A stretch of 64,000 bases of DNA. Source: Thermosphaera aggregans. GTDB lineage: Archaea > Thermoproteota > Thermoprotei_A > Sulfolobales > Desulfurococcaceae. Made by a program: the position numbers and the translations under genes. Position 1 is the first letter of the stretch; every line of letters starts with the position of its first letter. The notes under the pieces were generated by a model, which was given only the letters and a program-made list of their open reading frames with translations, had not been told where the DNA came from and did not search any database. The stretch is from positions 982,582 through 1,046,581 of the forward strand of contig NZ_CP063144.1 in assembly GCF_014962245.1 (NCBI RefSeq). Direction: 5' to 3'. This document shows, one piece after another, positions 33,187 to 41,471 of the stretch.

Positions 33187-34710
33187 ATGTTTACTTGGAA
33201 AATTGTTAGCGACCCCATATATAACTATGTCACTTTCAATAAAGAAGTTGAAGAACCTGTAGTCAACAGTATCCTGCTTCAAAGGCTCCGATACATCCTC
33301 CAGCTGCAAACCGCGCACTTAGTATACCCTGGTGCAATGCACTCAAGGTTTCAACACAGCTTAGGAGTCATGCATTTAAGCGGTATTGTAGCCCAAGATT
33401 ATACGGATAAGATCATAGCCCTTTACGGGGAGTCAGCTCTGGAGGGATTTCCGGCTAGAAGCCTGGTTGAGGCCACCAGGCTTGCAGGATTGCTTCACGA
33501 CGTAGGGCACGCAGCGTTTGGCCATGCGTTTGAGGAAATGGTTTTATGGAGAAGTGGAAAAATCCCGCCCGAGCTAAGTAATCATGAGAGGATCGGGGTT
33601 AGACTAATAGAACAGCTCCTAGAAGATACCTTATTGAAGCTTGAAAAAATCCATGACTTCCCCCACCTCACGGAAATCTTGCTAGAGCTTCTGCGGGAGA
33701 GAGAACCGGGTAGCAAAATACTGAATGTTTACCGCTGGATAATAAAGGATAGCCTTTACCCAACTGATATCGTTGATTTTCTCAAAAGGGACAGCTATTA
33801 CACGGGGGCAAGCGAGTATGGCTACATCCATCATGAGAGACTATACATAAACACCTACCCTCTTGAAGCGAGGGACAATTATATCCTTGTATTAGATCGA
33901 ACCGCTTGGGGTGAATTCCGGGAGTACATGGTTGCCAAGGCCGGTATGTACGAGCATGTTTACTATCATAGCGTTAACAGGGCTTTCGACCGTGTTCTAA
34001 ACGATATCCTCGCGAAAATGGAGTCCACGTACAACCTGTCTGAGAGAGTCACAATGATTTCAACCGGAAACCCGTACCCATACCTTGAGCTAACAGACGT
34101 GTTCATGTACAAGTTAATGATGGATCATGCTTTATACGCTAACGACGATATAGGGAGGCTTTGCAGAACCATAATGATTGATAGAAAACCCCCGTATAGA
34201 CGCGTGGGCCGAGAGTATATTTTGTATGCTTCAAAAGGCTTGACCTACCTGAAAGAACTGTTAAAGTTAATGTTTGATCAAATGTATAGGCAGCGAGTCC
34301 AGAACCTCATCCTTGAGGAAGTAGTATCCGCGGTGAAAGACAAGAACATTGGCTACGAGGACGTGTGGATTGATATCTTGGATATCTCGCCCGTGTCCAA
34401 GAGCGTGCTAATACCCGACGGCTCCGGCAAAAGACCCTATATCAGGCTCTACCTTGGGAAGAAATCGGGTAGAGAAATCACTCTAGACAGGGAAGTTGAC
34501 TTGCTGGAAGAGGGGCTACCCTTGATGGTTATTTTCCGAGCGTACATCGCAAGGGAAAAATATGATGTGGAGCTGGAGCCCATTATTTCTAAAGCATTAG
34601 AATCATCAATAGAGTCTACTCTGGGTTTGACAAGGAGGGAATACGATGAAGCATTAAAGACCTTGTTTCAACATATGGATTCAATAGAGCATAAGAGCAT
34701 GACTATGTAA
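33187..34710 (+). CDS. HD-domain phosphohydrolase (COG1078, SAMHD1-like)
   Basis: This 507-residue protein has the metal motifs of COG1078 HD enzymes: 'MHSRFQHSLGVMHLS', 'LAGLLHDVGHAAFGHAFEE' and a later 'LYPTDIVDFLKRDSYYTG'. Relatives are nucleotide triphosphohydrolases such as SAMHD1-type dNTPases. The ATG at 33187 fits the family N-terminus (WKIVSDPIYNYV), while an in-frame GTG at 33142 would add 15 untypical residues; TATA-like elements at 33095-33104 and 33128-33137 allow either. The gene leads a group of three small unknown genes with gaps of 12, 2 and -4 bases, so they are probably an operon. The function of the group is unknown. Confidence 0.88.
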   Translation: MFTWKIVSDPIYNYVTFNKEVEEPVVNSILLQRLRYILQLQTAHLVYPGAMHSRFQHSLGVMHLSGIVAQDYTDKIIALYGESALEGFPARSLVEATRLAGLLHDVGHAAFGHAFEEMVLWRSGKIPPELSNHERIGVRLIEQLLEDTLLKLEKIHDFPHLTEILLELLREREPGSKILNVYRWIIKDSLYPTDIVDFLKRDSYYTGASEYGYIHHERLYINTYPLEARDNYILVLDRTAWGEFREYMVAKAGMYEHVYYHSVNRAFDRVLNDILAKMESTYNLSERVTMISTGNPYPYLELTDVFMYKLMMDHALYANDDIGRLCRTIMIDRKPPYRRVGREYILYASKGLTYLKELLKLMFDQMYRQRVQNLILEEVVSAVKDKNIGYEDVWIDILDISPVSKSVLIPDGSGKRPYIRLYLGKKSGREITLDREVDLLEEGLPLMVIFRAYIAREKYDVELEPIISKALESSIESTLGLTRREYDEALKTLFQHMDSIEHKSMTM

Positions 34711-34722
34711 CGGTGATGCTAC

Positions 34723-34971
34723 TTGGAAATGGTCTTCATAACCCTTACGTTTCTTCCCGAGGAATACCGTGTTAAACTGGAGTTCTACGGGGAAAACGGC
34801 AGGCTTGTCAAAACCGTGGAGTATGACGGGGTGAAACAAATCGTTTTCAAAGATGTTGAAGTTAGAGTTAACAGGCAGCTTTCCCAGACCCCTCTAGTGA
34901 TGATCGCAACTGCGCCTAGTTTAGATGTCTCGCTTGTTGAAAACTCGGTGCTGAACGTGAGAGGTAAGTAG
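34723..34971 (+). CDS. Unknown small protein in the HD-hydrolase operon (82 residues)
   Basis: This 82-residue product is predicted to be all-beta, with alternating hydrophobic strands and no cysteines, signal peptide or membrane helix. The TTG start has GGTG at 34712-34715, seven bases upstream. An ATG two codons later is possible. It is 12 bases after the HD gene and two bases before the next unknown gene, which suggests a joint function. No family recognised. Confidence 0.68.
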   Translation: MEMVFITLTFLPEEYRVKLEFYGENGRLVKTVEYDGVKQIVFKDVEVRVNRQLSQTPLVMIATAPSLDVSLVENSVLNVRGK

Positions 34972-34973
34972 AA

Positions 34974-35402
34974 ATGAGCGTCAACATCATAGGAGATTTC
35001 TTGATAGAGAACTCGCGAAGCCGTAGTAGTAAGCATGTTTCCTCTAGCATTCTACTAATTTATAAGAAAAGCAAGGGCCTCGTGAGACCTTCAGGAGATG
35101 TAGTCGCCGAGGAAAAACAAGGTGTGCCAACCTATGTTAAAGGGCATGCAAAACTTATCAAAATAAGACTAGAACACGGTGATTTCGCAATATACGGATG
35201 GTTCGTGAAAAACTACTTAAACAGGGTGAAAGGGTACGTGAATGTTTTTAATCACAAAGGAGTGCTCGTCTACAAGGCGAGATATAATAGTGGAGTGTTA
35301 ACCAGGGTTGCGGGAGACCCCGTCTACGCGTGGCTGGTTAGAATATTCGCTGAAGCTATTAAATTGAATGTTACGAGAACAAGGTTAGGTGATGAGAAAT
35401 GA
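34974..35402 (+). CDS. Unknown protein in the HD-hydrolase operon (142 residues)
   Basis: This 142-residue basic protein has a mainly beta middle ('HAKLIKIRLEHGDFAIYGWFVKNYLNRVKGYVNVFNH') and an Arg/Lys-rich N-terminal part (ENSRSRSSKHV), which could contact nucleic acid. No motif was recognised. The stop overlaps the next ATG by four bases (ATGA), so translation of this and the following gene is linked. Confidence 0.68.
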   Translation: MSVNIIGDFLIENSRSRSSKHVSSSILLIYKKSKGLVRPSGDVVAEEKQGVPTYVKGHAKLIKIRLEHGDFAIYGWFVKNYLNRVKGYVNVFNHKGVLVYKARYNSGVLTRVAGDPVYAWLVRIFAEAIKLNVTRTRLGDEK

Positions 35403-35779
35403 GTGAAGCATTAAAGATTGCTGAGAGAGTGCTCAAAGCCTTCAAGTATTATCGTTGCTTTGTCTTCGAGAAACACGAATTACCATTGGTGAAGGATTTC
35501 GTTGTGAAATCGGAGCTTACGGGGCTTGTTACCATAAAGAAGGCTGACCCTAAATACGAGGACATCTACATTCTAACAGCCTCCCTTAAAGGATTCGAGC
35601 AGGATTGTATTTCAAAGGTTGATGAGCTTTTGTCGCGAGGGCAAATTCCTCTAGACCAGTACAAGAAAATGCGCAGTGAATTAGTGGAACAGTGTATCAC
35701 AAGCATGGAGCATGAAAGAATTAAGGAGATTGTTGAGAAGATTGAAAAATATTATCAAAAACTAGGTAGGACTCAATAG
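35399..35779 (+). CDS. Unknown protein in the HD-hydrolase operon (126 residues)
   Basis: The 126-residue product has a short alpha/beta N-terminal part ('YYRCFVFEKHELPLVKDFVVKSEL') and a long charged helical C-terminal half ('ISKVDELLSRGQIPLDQYKKMRSELVEQCITSMEHERIKEIVEKIEKYYQKL') that could form a coiled coil. It contains three cysteines. The start overlaps the previous stop and the end overlaps the convergent protease gene by seven bases. No family recognised. Confidence 0.7.
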   Translation: MSEALKIAERVLKAFKYYRCFVFEKHELPLVKDFVVKSELTGLVTIKKADPKYEDIYILTASLKGFEQDCISKVDELLSRGQIPLDQYKKMRSELVEQCITSMEHERIKEIVEKIEKYYQKLGRTQ

Positions 35780-36360
35780 ATTATTGTCGTTAAAAACAAT
35801 CCTGCTGAAGCTGCCACAGATAACAGGTAAAGTATAGGATTCCACCTAAATACTTTTGACCCGTCCAGCGGAGGAATTGGGAGCAGGTTGAAAAGCGCTA
35901 TCCATGCATTTATATATACTAAATAGTAAACATGACTCGAATAATAACTCGGCAAGCTCGGGTACAAGTTAATCAACATGAATCCTAACATGGCTAGAAC
36001 TATGTTCGTCACAGGCCCTGCTAACGAAGTTACACCTTCTATCCTCCTGAGCTCTAAGTAATCGTATGTCCTAGGCATTATCACTGTAACACCTGGCATG
36101 ATGAACTTTATAGGCACGAACGGTAGTGAGCTGGCAAGAGTTATCAACAACCCTATAGGGTGTAAAACATACCTGCTGTAGCAATTCATTACTCTAGCTA
36201 CTTGCCTGTGGGCTATCTCGTGGCTGATCACAGATAACACGGCTATTGAAAACACTAAAGAGAAAGAAACAATGTTTAAACGATACAGCTGGCTGGATGC
36301 AAACACAAACCCTATCGCTAGTGAGGCTATGGCGAGCGATAAAAACTCGTCATAATCCAT
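35773..36360 (-). CDS. Site-2 type membrane metalloprotease (M50 family)
   Basis: This 195-residue membrane protein has the zinc motif HEIAH at residues 47-51 within a transmembrane segment, and the second metal motif 'NLLPIPPLDGSKVF' near residue 165-178, both typical of M50 intramembrane proteases. About six hydrophobic segments are visible. There is no PDZ or CBS domain, so it is a minimal form. M50 enzymes cut membrane-bound regulators or signal-peptide remnants. The ATG start is preceded by GGTGG on the minus strand. The divergent nadM gene shares an AT-rich promoter element. Confidence 0.88.
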   Translation of the reverse strand: MDYDEFLSLAIASLAIGFVFASSQLYRLNIVSFSLVFSIAVLSVISHEIAHRQVARVMNCYSRYVLHPIGLLITLASSLPFVPIKFIMPGVTVIMPRTYDYLELRRIEGVTSLAGPVTNIVLAMLGFMLINLYPSLPSYYSSHVYYLVYINAWIALFNLLPIPPLDGSKVFRWNPILYLLSVAASAGLFLTTIIY

Positions 36361-36385
36361 CTAGTCCACCTTGGTTAAGCAAGAA

Positions 36386-36395
36386 TTTATTATAA
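36386..36395. promoter_or_regulatory. Shared TATA element between divergent protease and nadM genes
   Basis: TTTATTATAA lies 30 bases from the protease ATG (36360, minus) and 37 bases from the nadM ATG (36428, plus). It reads as an acceptable TATA box in both directions and is the only AT-rich block in the gap that fits. Confidence 0.42.
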
Positions 36396-36427
36396 CCATC
36401 TTAAACTTAACTTCTAAAGGGGTACTT

Positions 36428-36970
36428 ATGAAAAGATGCCTGATGATCGCAAGGTTTCAGCCATTCCACTATGGTCATTTGAAAGCAGTAAAATACTGCT
36501 ACGAGAAGTTCGACGAGGTCATTGTGATGGTAGGGATGGCTAGTCAAAGCCACACTCCCGAAAACCCTTTCACGTGCGGTGAGAGATTGGTTATGATACG
36601 CGAGTCGCTTAAATGGGCTGGACTAGACTTGTCGAGGATTATAACAGTCACTCTGCCAACGATGGAGGTTAACCGGGCTGCTGTTCACAACGTGAAGCTC
36701 TACAGTCCCCCCTTCACGCATGTAATCACTTTAAACCCTATTATCCAGCAGTTGTTCAGGGAGGAAGGATATGATGTTATAATACCTCCTCTTGAGGATA
36801 GAACCATTTATAGCGGCTCCTATATAAGGCATTTAATGGTCAATGGAAACCCTGACTGGAAGAAACTGGTTCCACCCCCAGTAGCCGATTTTATAGAGGA
36901 GATAAAAGGCGTGGAAAGAATAATCATGCTGCACAAGGAGAGGCTACCCGGATACTACGCGACAGCTTGA
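36428..36970 (+). CDS. nadM: Nicotinamide-nucleotide adenylyltransferase (archaeal type)
   Basis: The 180-residue protein joins NMN and ATP to make NAD. It shows the nucleotidyltransferase motif 'MIARFQPFHYGHLKAV' and the second motif 'YSGSYIRHLMV', with 'QSHTPENPFTCGERLVMI' between them as in archaeal NadM. The ATG at 36428 follows AAAGGGG at 36417-36423; the longer frame from 36371 would start before the predicted transcript start. It works in the cytosol in NAD synthesis. The next gene is 22 bases downstream and may share the transcript. Confidence 0.95.
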   Translation: MKRCLMIARFQPFHYGHLKAVKYCYEKFDEVIVMVGMASQSHTPENPFTCGERLVMIRESLKWAGLDLSRIITVTLPTMEVNRAAVHNVKLYSPPFTHVITLNPIIQQLFREEGYDVIIPPLEDRTIYSGSYIRHLMVNGNPDWKKLVPPPVADFIEEIKGVERIIMLHKERLPGYYATA

Positions 36971-36992
36971 TGAACAAGGTGGTATGATTTAA

Positions 36993-37640
36993 ATGGAGAA
37001 TTTAAGGTTTGCCTGCTCATCCTGCGGACTATGCTGCACTCTATCACCCGTTTCCCTACTCCCCCATGAGGATATTGCTTTACGCTTTCTGGCAAACACA
37101 TACAATCTTAAGTATAGAAGCTCCCCAGGGTACAAAATGTACGATGAAATCAGCGGCTTCAACCTAGCATTCAGCTACGTCATGGAGCTGGTGGATGGTA
37201 AATGCACCTTCCTAAAAAACAATCTCTGCCTAATACATGATGTTGCGAAGCCATTAATATGTAGAAGCTACCCTTTCGTCCCCAAGCAGGTCAAGTATTA
37301 CGTTGACAATGTTAACCGACACGTTTACGCTGTGGTTGAACACGGCTTGAGCATGAAATGCCCTGTTGTGAGCAGGGATATGAGAAGGTTAGAGTTTGTT
37401 GAAAACCCCTATAGGCTTGCTTACTATTACACGCCTAAAGAGTTTATGGCATCACTTGAAATGGAGAGAGCGAGAAACGTTTATTTCGAGCTTCTATCAG
37501 CTCTTTGGAAGAAGAGAATTGTAGAACTAGCCGAGGAGAAACATGGCGCGCCCGTTATCAACCTGTATCAGTTCCTTAGAACTTATTTCCCCGAGATGCC
37601 TAACTTATTAAATATTCAACCCCTTAGAGATAAAAAGTGA
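36993..37640 (+). CDS. YkgJ-type cysteine cluster protein
   Basis: The 215-residue protein begins with 'FACSSCGLCCTLSP', the CxxCxxCC cluster of the YkgJ family, and has later conserved cysteines in 'CTFLKNNLCLIHDVAKPLICRSYPFVPK'. This family is thought to bind zinc or an iron-sulfur cluster; its reaction is not established. It lies between nadM and birA on the same strand with short gaps (22 and 9 bases), so it may be in a cofactor-related operon. Confidence 0.88.
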   Translation: MENLRFACSSCGLCCTLSPVSLLPHEDIALRFLANTYNLKYRSSPGYKMYDEISGFNLAFSYVMELVDGKCTFLKNNLCLIHDVAKPLICRSYPFVPKQVKYYVDNVNRHVYAVVEHGLSMKCPVVSRDMRRLEFVENPYRLAYYYTPKEFMASLEMERARNVYFELLSALWKKRIVELAEEKHGAPVINLYQFLRTYFPEMPNLLNIQPLRDKK

Positions 37641-37649
37641 GGATGAGAA

Positions 37650-38564
37650 ATGGGGAGAGAAGCTGAGGAGTTTTCATTAATGCTGGAATTGTTAAGACTG
37701 CTCTCGGAAAATGAAAAGGTAACTCCAACCATTGTTGAGAAAGAGCTGGGTTTGACGAGAGAAGAATATGAAGGTTTAATCTCAGTTCTCAGGAAATACT
37801 TCATGCTTAAGGAGGAAAAAGACTCCGTTATATTCTACAGAGGCGATAATCTCAGAGCAATACAGCCATGGGGGTGGAACTATGTTTATAGGGTTATTGC
37901 CGGTTCAACAATGAGCATGGCTAAGAAATATCCTCCATGGAGTATCACTGTAGCTGAATACCAGGTTTACGGCAAGGGCCGTCACGGTAAAACATGGATT
38001 GGGAGCCTCGGAGGCTTATGGGTTACTTATAAAATGCGGGTACAGGCTCATTTAGCACAGTTTCTCCCGATAGCGGTTCCCGTTCTTCTCTCAAGGATTT
38101 TAAGAGACCAGTTTAAGATTAATGCATTGATCAAGTGGCCTAATGACATAGTGATGAACGATAAGAAACTCGCAGGGATCTTGGTGGAGGCAGAGACCTC
38201 CGGCTCCGATATTATAGGATACATTGGATTAGGCATTAACATTAACAATGACCCTCCATTAGAGACTGCCATAACCCTAAAGGAGATTGCAGGAACCCTA
38301 GTGCCTAGGAACCGGTTATTCAGCAAGTTGACGGGGTGGATATCCAGGATGGAGAAGCTTGTTGAGAAGCCAGAGCTTCTAAGACTTGAATACCTTGAAA
38401 AGCTGTCAACCCTTGGTAGGAGAGTCAAAGTTGTAACGAAAGATGCTGAGATTGTTGGAAACGCCTCGTCGATATCGGAATTAGGCGAGTTAATCGTTGA
38501 AACAGGATCAGGAAGCGTTAAAATCTCATCGTTAGAGGCTTTAAAAATTATTCATTTAGATTGA
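37650..38564 (+). CDS. birA: Biotin-protein ligase with N-terminal helix-turn-helix
   Basis: This 304-residue protein has an N-terminal winged-helix-like region (about 10-55, 'LRLLSENEKVTPTIVEKELGLTREEYEGLISVL') and a BirA catalytic domain. The ligase motifs are 'GSTMSMAK', 'GKGRHGKTW' (the biotinyl-AMP loop, normally GRGRxGRxW), 'IKWPNDIVMNDKKLAGILVE' and 'GLGININ'. A C-terminal SH3-like domain covers about 250-304. It attaches biotin to a carboxylase carrier protein and, with the helix-turn-helix, may regulate genes. No biotin carboxylase or carrier gene is in the window. Confidence 0.93.
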   Translation: MGREAEEFSLMLELLRLLSENEKVTPTIVEKELGLTREEYEGLISVLRKYFMLKEEKDSVIFYRGDNLRAIQPWGWNYVYRVIAGSTMSMAKKYPPWSITVAEYQVYGKGRHGKTWIGSLGGLWVTYKMRVQAHLAQFLPIAVPVLLSRILRDQFKINALIKWPNDIVMNDKKLAGILVEAETSGSDIIGYIGLGININNDPPLETAITLKEIAGTLVPRNRLFSKLTGWISRMEKLVEKPELLRLEYLEKLSTLGRRVKVVTKDAEIVGNASSISELGELIVETGSGSVKISSLEALKIIHLD

Positions 38565-38566
38565 GA

Positions 38567-39913
38567 CTACTCTCCTGCAACCCTGACTTTTTCAACCCAT
38601 AATCCAGGTGTTGCAACACCCTCCGATGTGAAGACTTCCCTTCCAATACCTCTTAACCTGCTTCCAAGCCACTCGTAAACATTTCCTGTTATTAACACAC
38701 CTTTAACAGGACCTTTAACCTCCCCGTTCTCTACAAGTAGTGCATGGGTTGCTGTCGCTTTAACGTTACCGTTGTAGGGATTGCTCATCCACTGGCCAAT
38801 AGTCTCGTAAACTATTAGACCCTTCTTTAATTCTTGTTGTAAATCCTCCAACCTGCTTTCACCTGGCTGAACATGGAAGTTTGTAGGATAAGGTGTTGTT
38901 GGAGAAGACGGGTTTCTCCTGAAACCGTTGCCTAAGGTCTCAAGCTTCATCCGCGCCGAGGTGTAGTAGTTGTGCAAGATTTCTTTTAACACGCCTTTCC
39001 TGACCAAAACCTTGGCGCTGGTGGGCATGCCCTCATCGTCAAAACCTCTGCTACCGATTTCAAACGGCATGCCAGGGTTGTCCAGGATGTTTACCTTTTC
39101 ATCAAGCACCATGGATTCTAACTTATCCTTAAGAGGGCTCCTGCCTTCCAGAATGTTTAATGCTGAGAACGCAGGGATAAGAGCGGATGCTAGTATGCCT
39201 GCGAACGTCTCCGGTGTTAGTATTAAATCATATTCACCGGTCTCAATCTTCTCAGCACCCGCGAACATTAATGATAATCTGGCTGTATTCATTCCGAGGT
39301 ATTCTAGCTCTGCAAAATCAAACCTCCTGTTCACAATCCAGAAGGACTTGTCAGACTCTCCTCTCCCAGCAACGGTTTTCAAAACCATAAAGATGCCGGA
39401 AACAGTACACTCGTCTTCTGTGTGAACACCTTCAGAATTTGCGACAGTTATTTTCTGAGCCCCTAGTCTAACCATTCCTTCAACGACGGATGCTCTCTCA
39501 GCTCCGTTTCTAACCGCCTCATCCTTCATTATCTCCATTAACTCTTTGATCGCCTTCATTACTTCAGCATAGTCTGCATGGACTATTCTCTCATCCCTGC
39601 ATGCAATGTTCATAAATCCTTTACGCGGCGGCGGGAAACCAACCCAGTTTGGATCCTCTATGCTTGTTTTAATCAGTGAGGAAAGCTTCTCGAACGCTAC
39701 TTCAGCATTTAGATTTTCATCGTTAATGCTTACGCCTGCCACTTTCTTACCTACATATCCCCTAACGCCCATTGAAAATGTTTTAGAGGCTGATGCTTCT
39801 TTCACCTTATCATTGGAGATTGTAAGGGCGAGTGAATCTGTTTCAACCTTGTATATCTCTACGCCCTCAAGTCCTTTAGTCCTACCCATTTTCAGGAGAA
39901 ACTCAACATCCAT
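38567..39913 (-). CDS. pmbA: TldE/PmbA family protein
   Basis: This 448-residue protein is the TldE (PmbA) partner of the TldD/TldE heterodimeric protease. Characteristic regions are 'MGVRGYVGKKVAGVSIND', 'GEYDLILTPETFAGILASALIPAFSALNILEGRSPLKDKL' and 'GMPTSAKVLVRKGVLKEILHNYYTSARMK' with a conserved C-terminal 'GNVYEWLG'. TldE lacks the zinc ligands and shapes the substrate channel. It follows tldD with a two-base gap on the minus strand, as in most archaea. Confidence 0.93.
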   Translation of the reverse strand: MDVEFLLKMGRTKGLEGVEIYKVETDSLALTISNDKVKEASASKTFSMGVRGYVGKKVAGVSINDENLNAEVAFEKLSSLIKTSIEDPNWVGFPPPRKGFMNIACRDERIVHADYAEVMKAIKELMEIMKDEAVRNGAERASVVEGMVRLGAQKITVANSEGVHTEDECTVSGIFMVLKTVAGRGESDKSFWIVNRRFDFAELEYLGMNTARLSLMFAGAEKIETGEYDLILTPETFAGILASALIPAFSALNILEGRSPLKDKLESMVLDEKVNILDNPGMPFEIGSRGFDDEGMPTSAKVLVRKGVLKEILHNYYTSARMKLETLGNGFRRNPSSPTTPYPTNFHVQPGESRLEDLQQELKKGLIVYETIGQWMSNPYNGNVKATATHALLVENGEVKGPVKGVLITGNVYEWLGSRLRGIGREVFTSEGVATPGLWVEKVRVAGE

Positions 39914-39915
39914 TT

Positions 39916-41316
39916 CTAACCACCTAGCACGAAACCTCTAACCCTCACATGAGGACCCCCGTCCCCGACTCTAACCATTTGACCACTCTTACCGCACCCG
40001 CCGAAAACGCTTGTTTTCACGACAAGGTCTTTTCCAACCGCGTCAACTCTCTTCAAAGTATCTAAGATGATGCCTGAAAGCATCACCCCTTTCACCAGCT
40101 TAACAGGCTCGCCGTTTTCTACGAGATAGCTTGGACCGCTTGTGAATGTGAAGGAGCCTGTTAAAGGATTGACCTCGCCTCCGAGAGCTCCTTTTCCTTT
40201 CACGTACAAACCCTTCCTCATATCCTTGATCATTTCTTCAACGCTCCAATCCCGTGGCAACATGTAAGTGTTCGTCTGCCTTACAAGAATCGAGTGATTG
40301 TAGGACATGACCCTAGCATTGCCTGTGAGAAGGCCTCTTAACGATTTCGCTGTTGAGCGGCTGTGTAAAAACGATTTTAAAACCCCGTTTTCAACCGTGA
40401 AAACCTTGGTTTTCGGAGTGCCTTCATCATCGTAGGGTACGTAAACACCTCCTTGAACCCGCCCGTCATCAACTATAGTTACCAGTTCACTTGCTACTTG
40501 CTCACCAATCCTCCCCGCTAAGACGCTTCCCCCTGCCTCCACAATGTCGCCTTCAGTAGCATGACCGAAGGCTTCGTGAAGCATTAAGCCAACCATCTCG
40601 TTGTCGAGAATAATATCGTATCTTCCAGGGGTGACTCGCGGAGCGGTTAGCGATTCTATCAAGAGCTTCGCGTTTGCTGAAGCATATTCCTCTAAATCAA
40701 TAGTCTTGAAGAACTCCCAACCCCCCACAGTGGACTCGGATACTGAAAGGGATTCGTAATTATTGTTTGAATGCGCAACCAACCTGCATCCAACACCAAT
40801 CATTCTTCGCGTAGAATCGATGAAGTCTCCGTTGCTTGAAACATAGACTCGCCTATCCTTTTCAAAAGCGTATGGAATCGTTATACTAGAGAGCTCTTTA
40901 AACTCCTTCAACTTCTTATGCATTGTGTTGAGAATTTCGATTTTCTCAGCATAGTCGATATCAAACGGGTCTATTCCGTAATGACTTATAATTTTGTCTT
41001 TAAACGTGCCTCGAGACTCCATTGAAACAGTGCCACTATAAGGACTACTACTTTTTGCTATCTTCAAGGCTTTCTCTACCGTGAGTTTAAGATTCTCGTT
41101 AGACATGATGTTCGTGAAGGAGTAGCCAACTCTGTCTCCAATTAACACGCGCACACCTATTCCTCGGGAAAAGGATACCCCGGCATCCCTTACAACTCCA
41201 TTATCCAGGACTATGGTTTCATACAAGTGCTCCTGGTATCTTAAGTCAACGAATTCGGCCCCTAGTTTGATTCCATGGGTAATTACGGAGTCAAAATCTA
41301 ATTCCATAGGTCTCAA
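39916..41316 (-). CDS. tldD: TldD family zinc metalloprotease
   Basis: The 466-residue protein has the zinc-binding HExxxH motif in 'LMLHEAFGHATEGDIV' near residue 245 and the later ligand region 'FGGCGKSGQMVRVGDGGPHVRV' close to the C-terminus. With TldE it forms a hollow barrel that degrades unfolded peptides and, in bacteria, matures modified peptides. In a peptide-fermenting archaeon it may finish peptide breakdown. It heads the tldD-tldE operon; a gap of 155 bases to the next minus-strand gene holds a candidate small RNA on the other strand. Confidence 0.95.
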   Translation of the reverse strand: MRPMELDFDSVITHGIKLGAEFVDLRYQEHLYETIVLDNGVVRDAGVSFSRGIGVRVLIGDRVGYSFTNIMSNENLKLTVEKALKIAKSSSPYSGTVSMESRGTFKDKIISHYGIDPFDIDYAEKIEILNTMHKKLKEFKELSSITIPYAFEKDRRVYVSSNGDFIDSTRRMIGVGCRLVAHSNNNYESLSVSESTVGGWEFFKTIDLEEYASANAKLLIESLTAPRVTPGRYDIILDNEMVGLMLHEAFGHATEGDIVEAGGSVLAGRIGEQVASELVTIVDDGRVQGGVYVPYDDEGTPKTKVFTVENGVLKSFLHSRSTAKSLRGLLTGNARVMSYNHSILVRQTNTYMLPRDWSVEEMIKDMRKGLYVKGKGALGGEVNPLTGSFTFTSGPSYLVENGEPVKLVKGVMLSGIILDTLKRVDAVGKDLVVKTSVFGGCGKSGQMVRVGDGGPHVRVRGFVLGG

Positions 41317-41373
41317 CTTTGTTTAAATATTCATTTACGAAATAAATAGGTTGCGTTATAGTATTAATTGAAG

Positions 41374-41383
41374 GTTTTTAAGG
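41374..41383 (+). promoter_or_regulatory. Orphan TATA box in the tldD-ecfT gap
   Basis: GTTTTTAAGG is centred about 26 bases before 41404 and faces the plus strand, away from both neighbouring genes, which are on the minus strand. It therefore points to a separate small transcript. Confidence 0.45.
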
Positions 41384-41403
41384 CTTGGTTGAAAAACCCA
41401 TTA

Positions 41404-41468
41404 TATGGTGCTGAAGGTCCCGAACACTGCGGAGATCTTCTCGATGAAGAAGCGGTGGCTGCCTGAGT
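41404..41468 (+). ncRNA. Candidate C/D box-like sRNA (alternatively a 24-codon leaderless gene)
   Basis: Downstream of the orphan TATA box are, in order, a C-box-like GTGCTGA (41408-41414, one mismatch to RTGATGA), 12 bases, a D'-like CTGC (41427-41430), a C'-like TCGATGA (41441-41447) and a perfect D box CTGA (41463-41466). The nine bases before D, GGTGGCTGC, are complementary to GCAGCCACC, close to a conserved 23S rRNA segment (GCAGCCAUC in E. coli, from memory). Weak points are the mismatched C box and a 15-base rather than 12-base second spacer. The same stretch also has an ATG at 41405 opening a 24-codon frame that ends at 41479. Either reading is tentative. Confidence 0.3.
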
Positions 41469-41471
41469 TAT

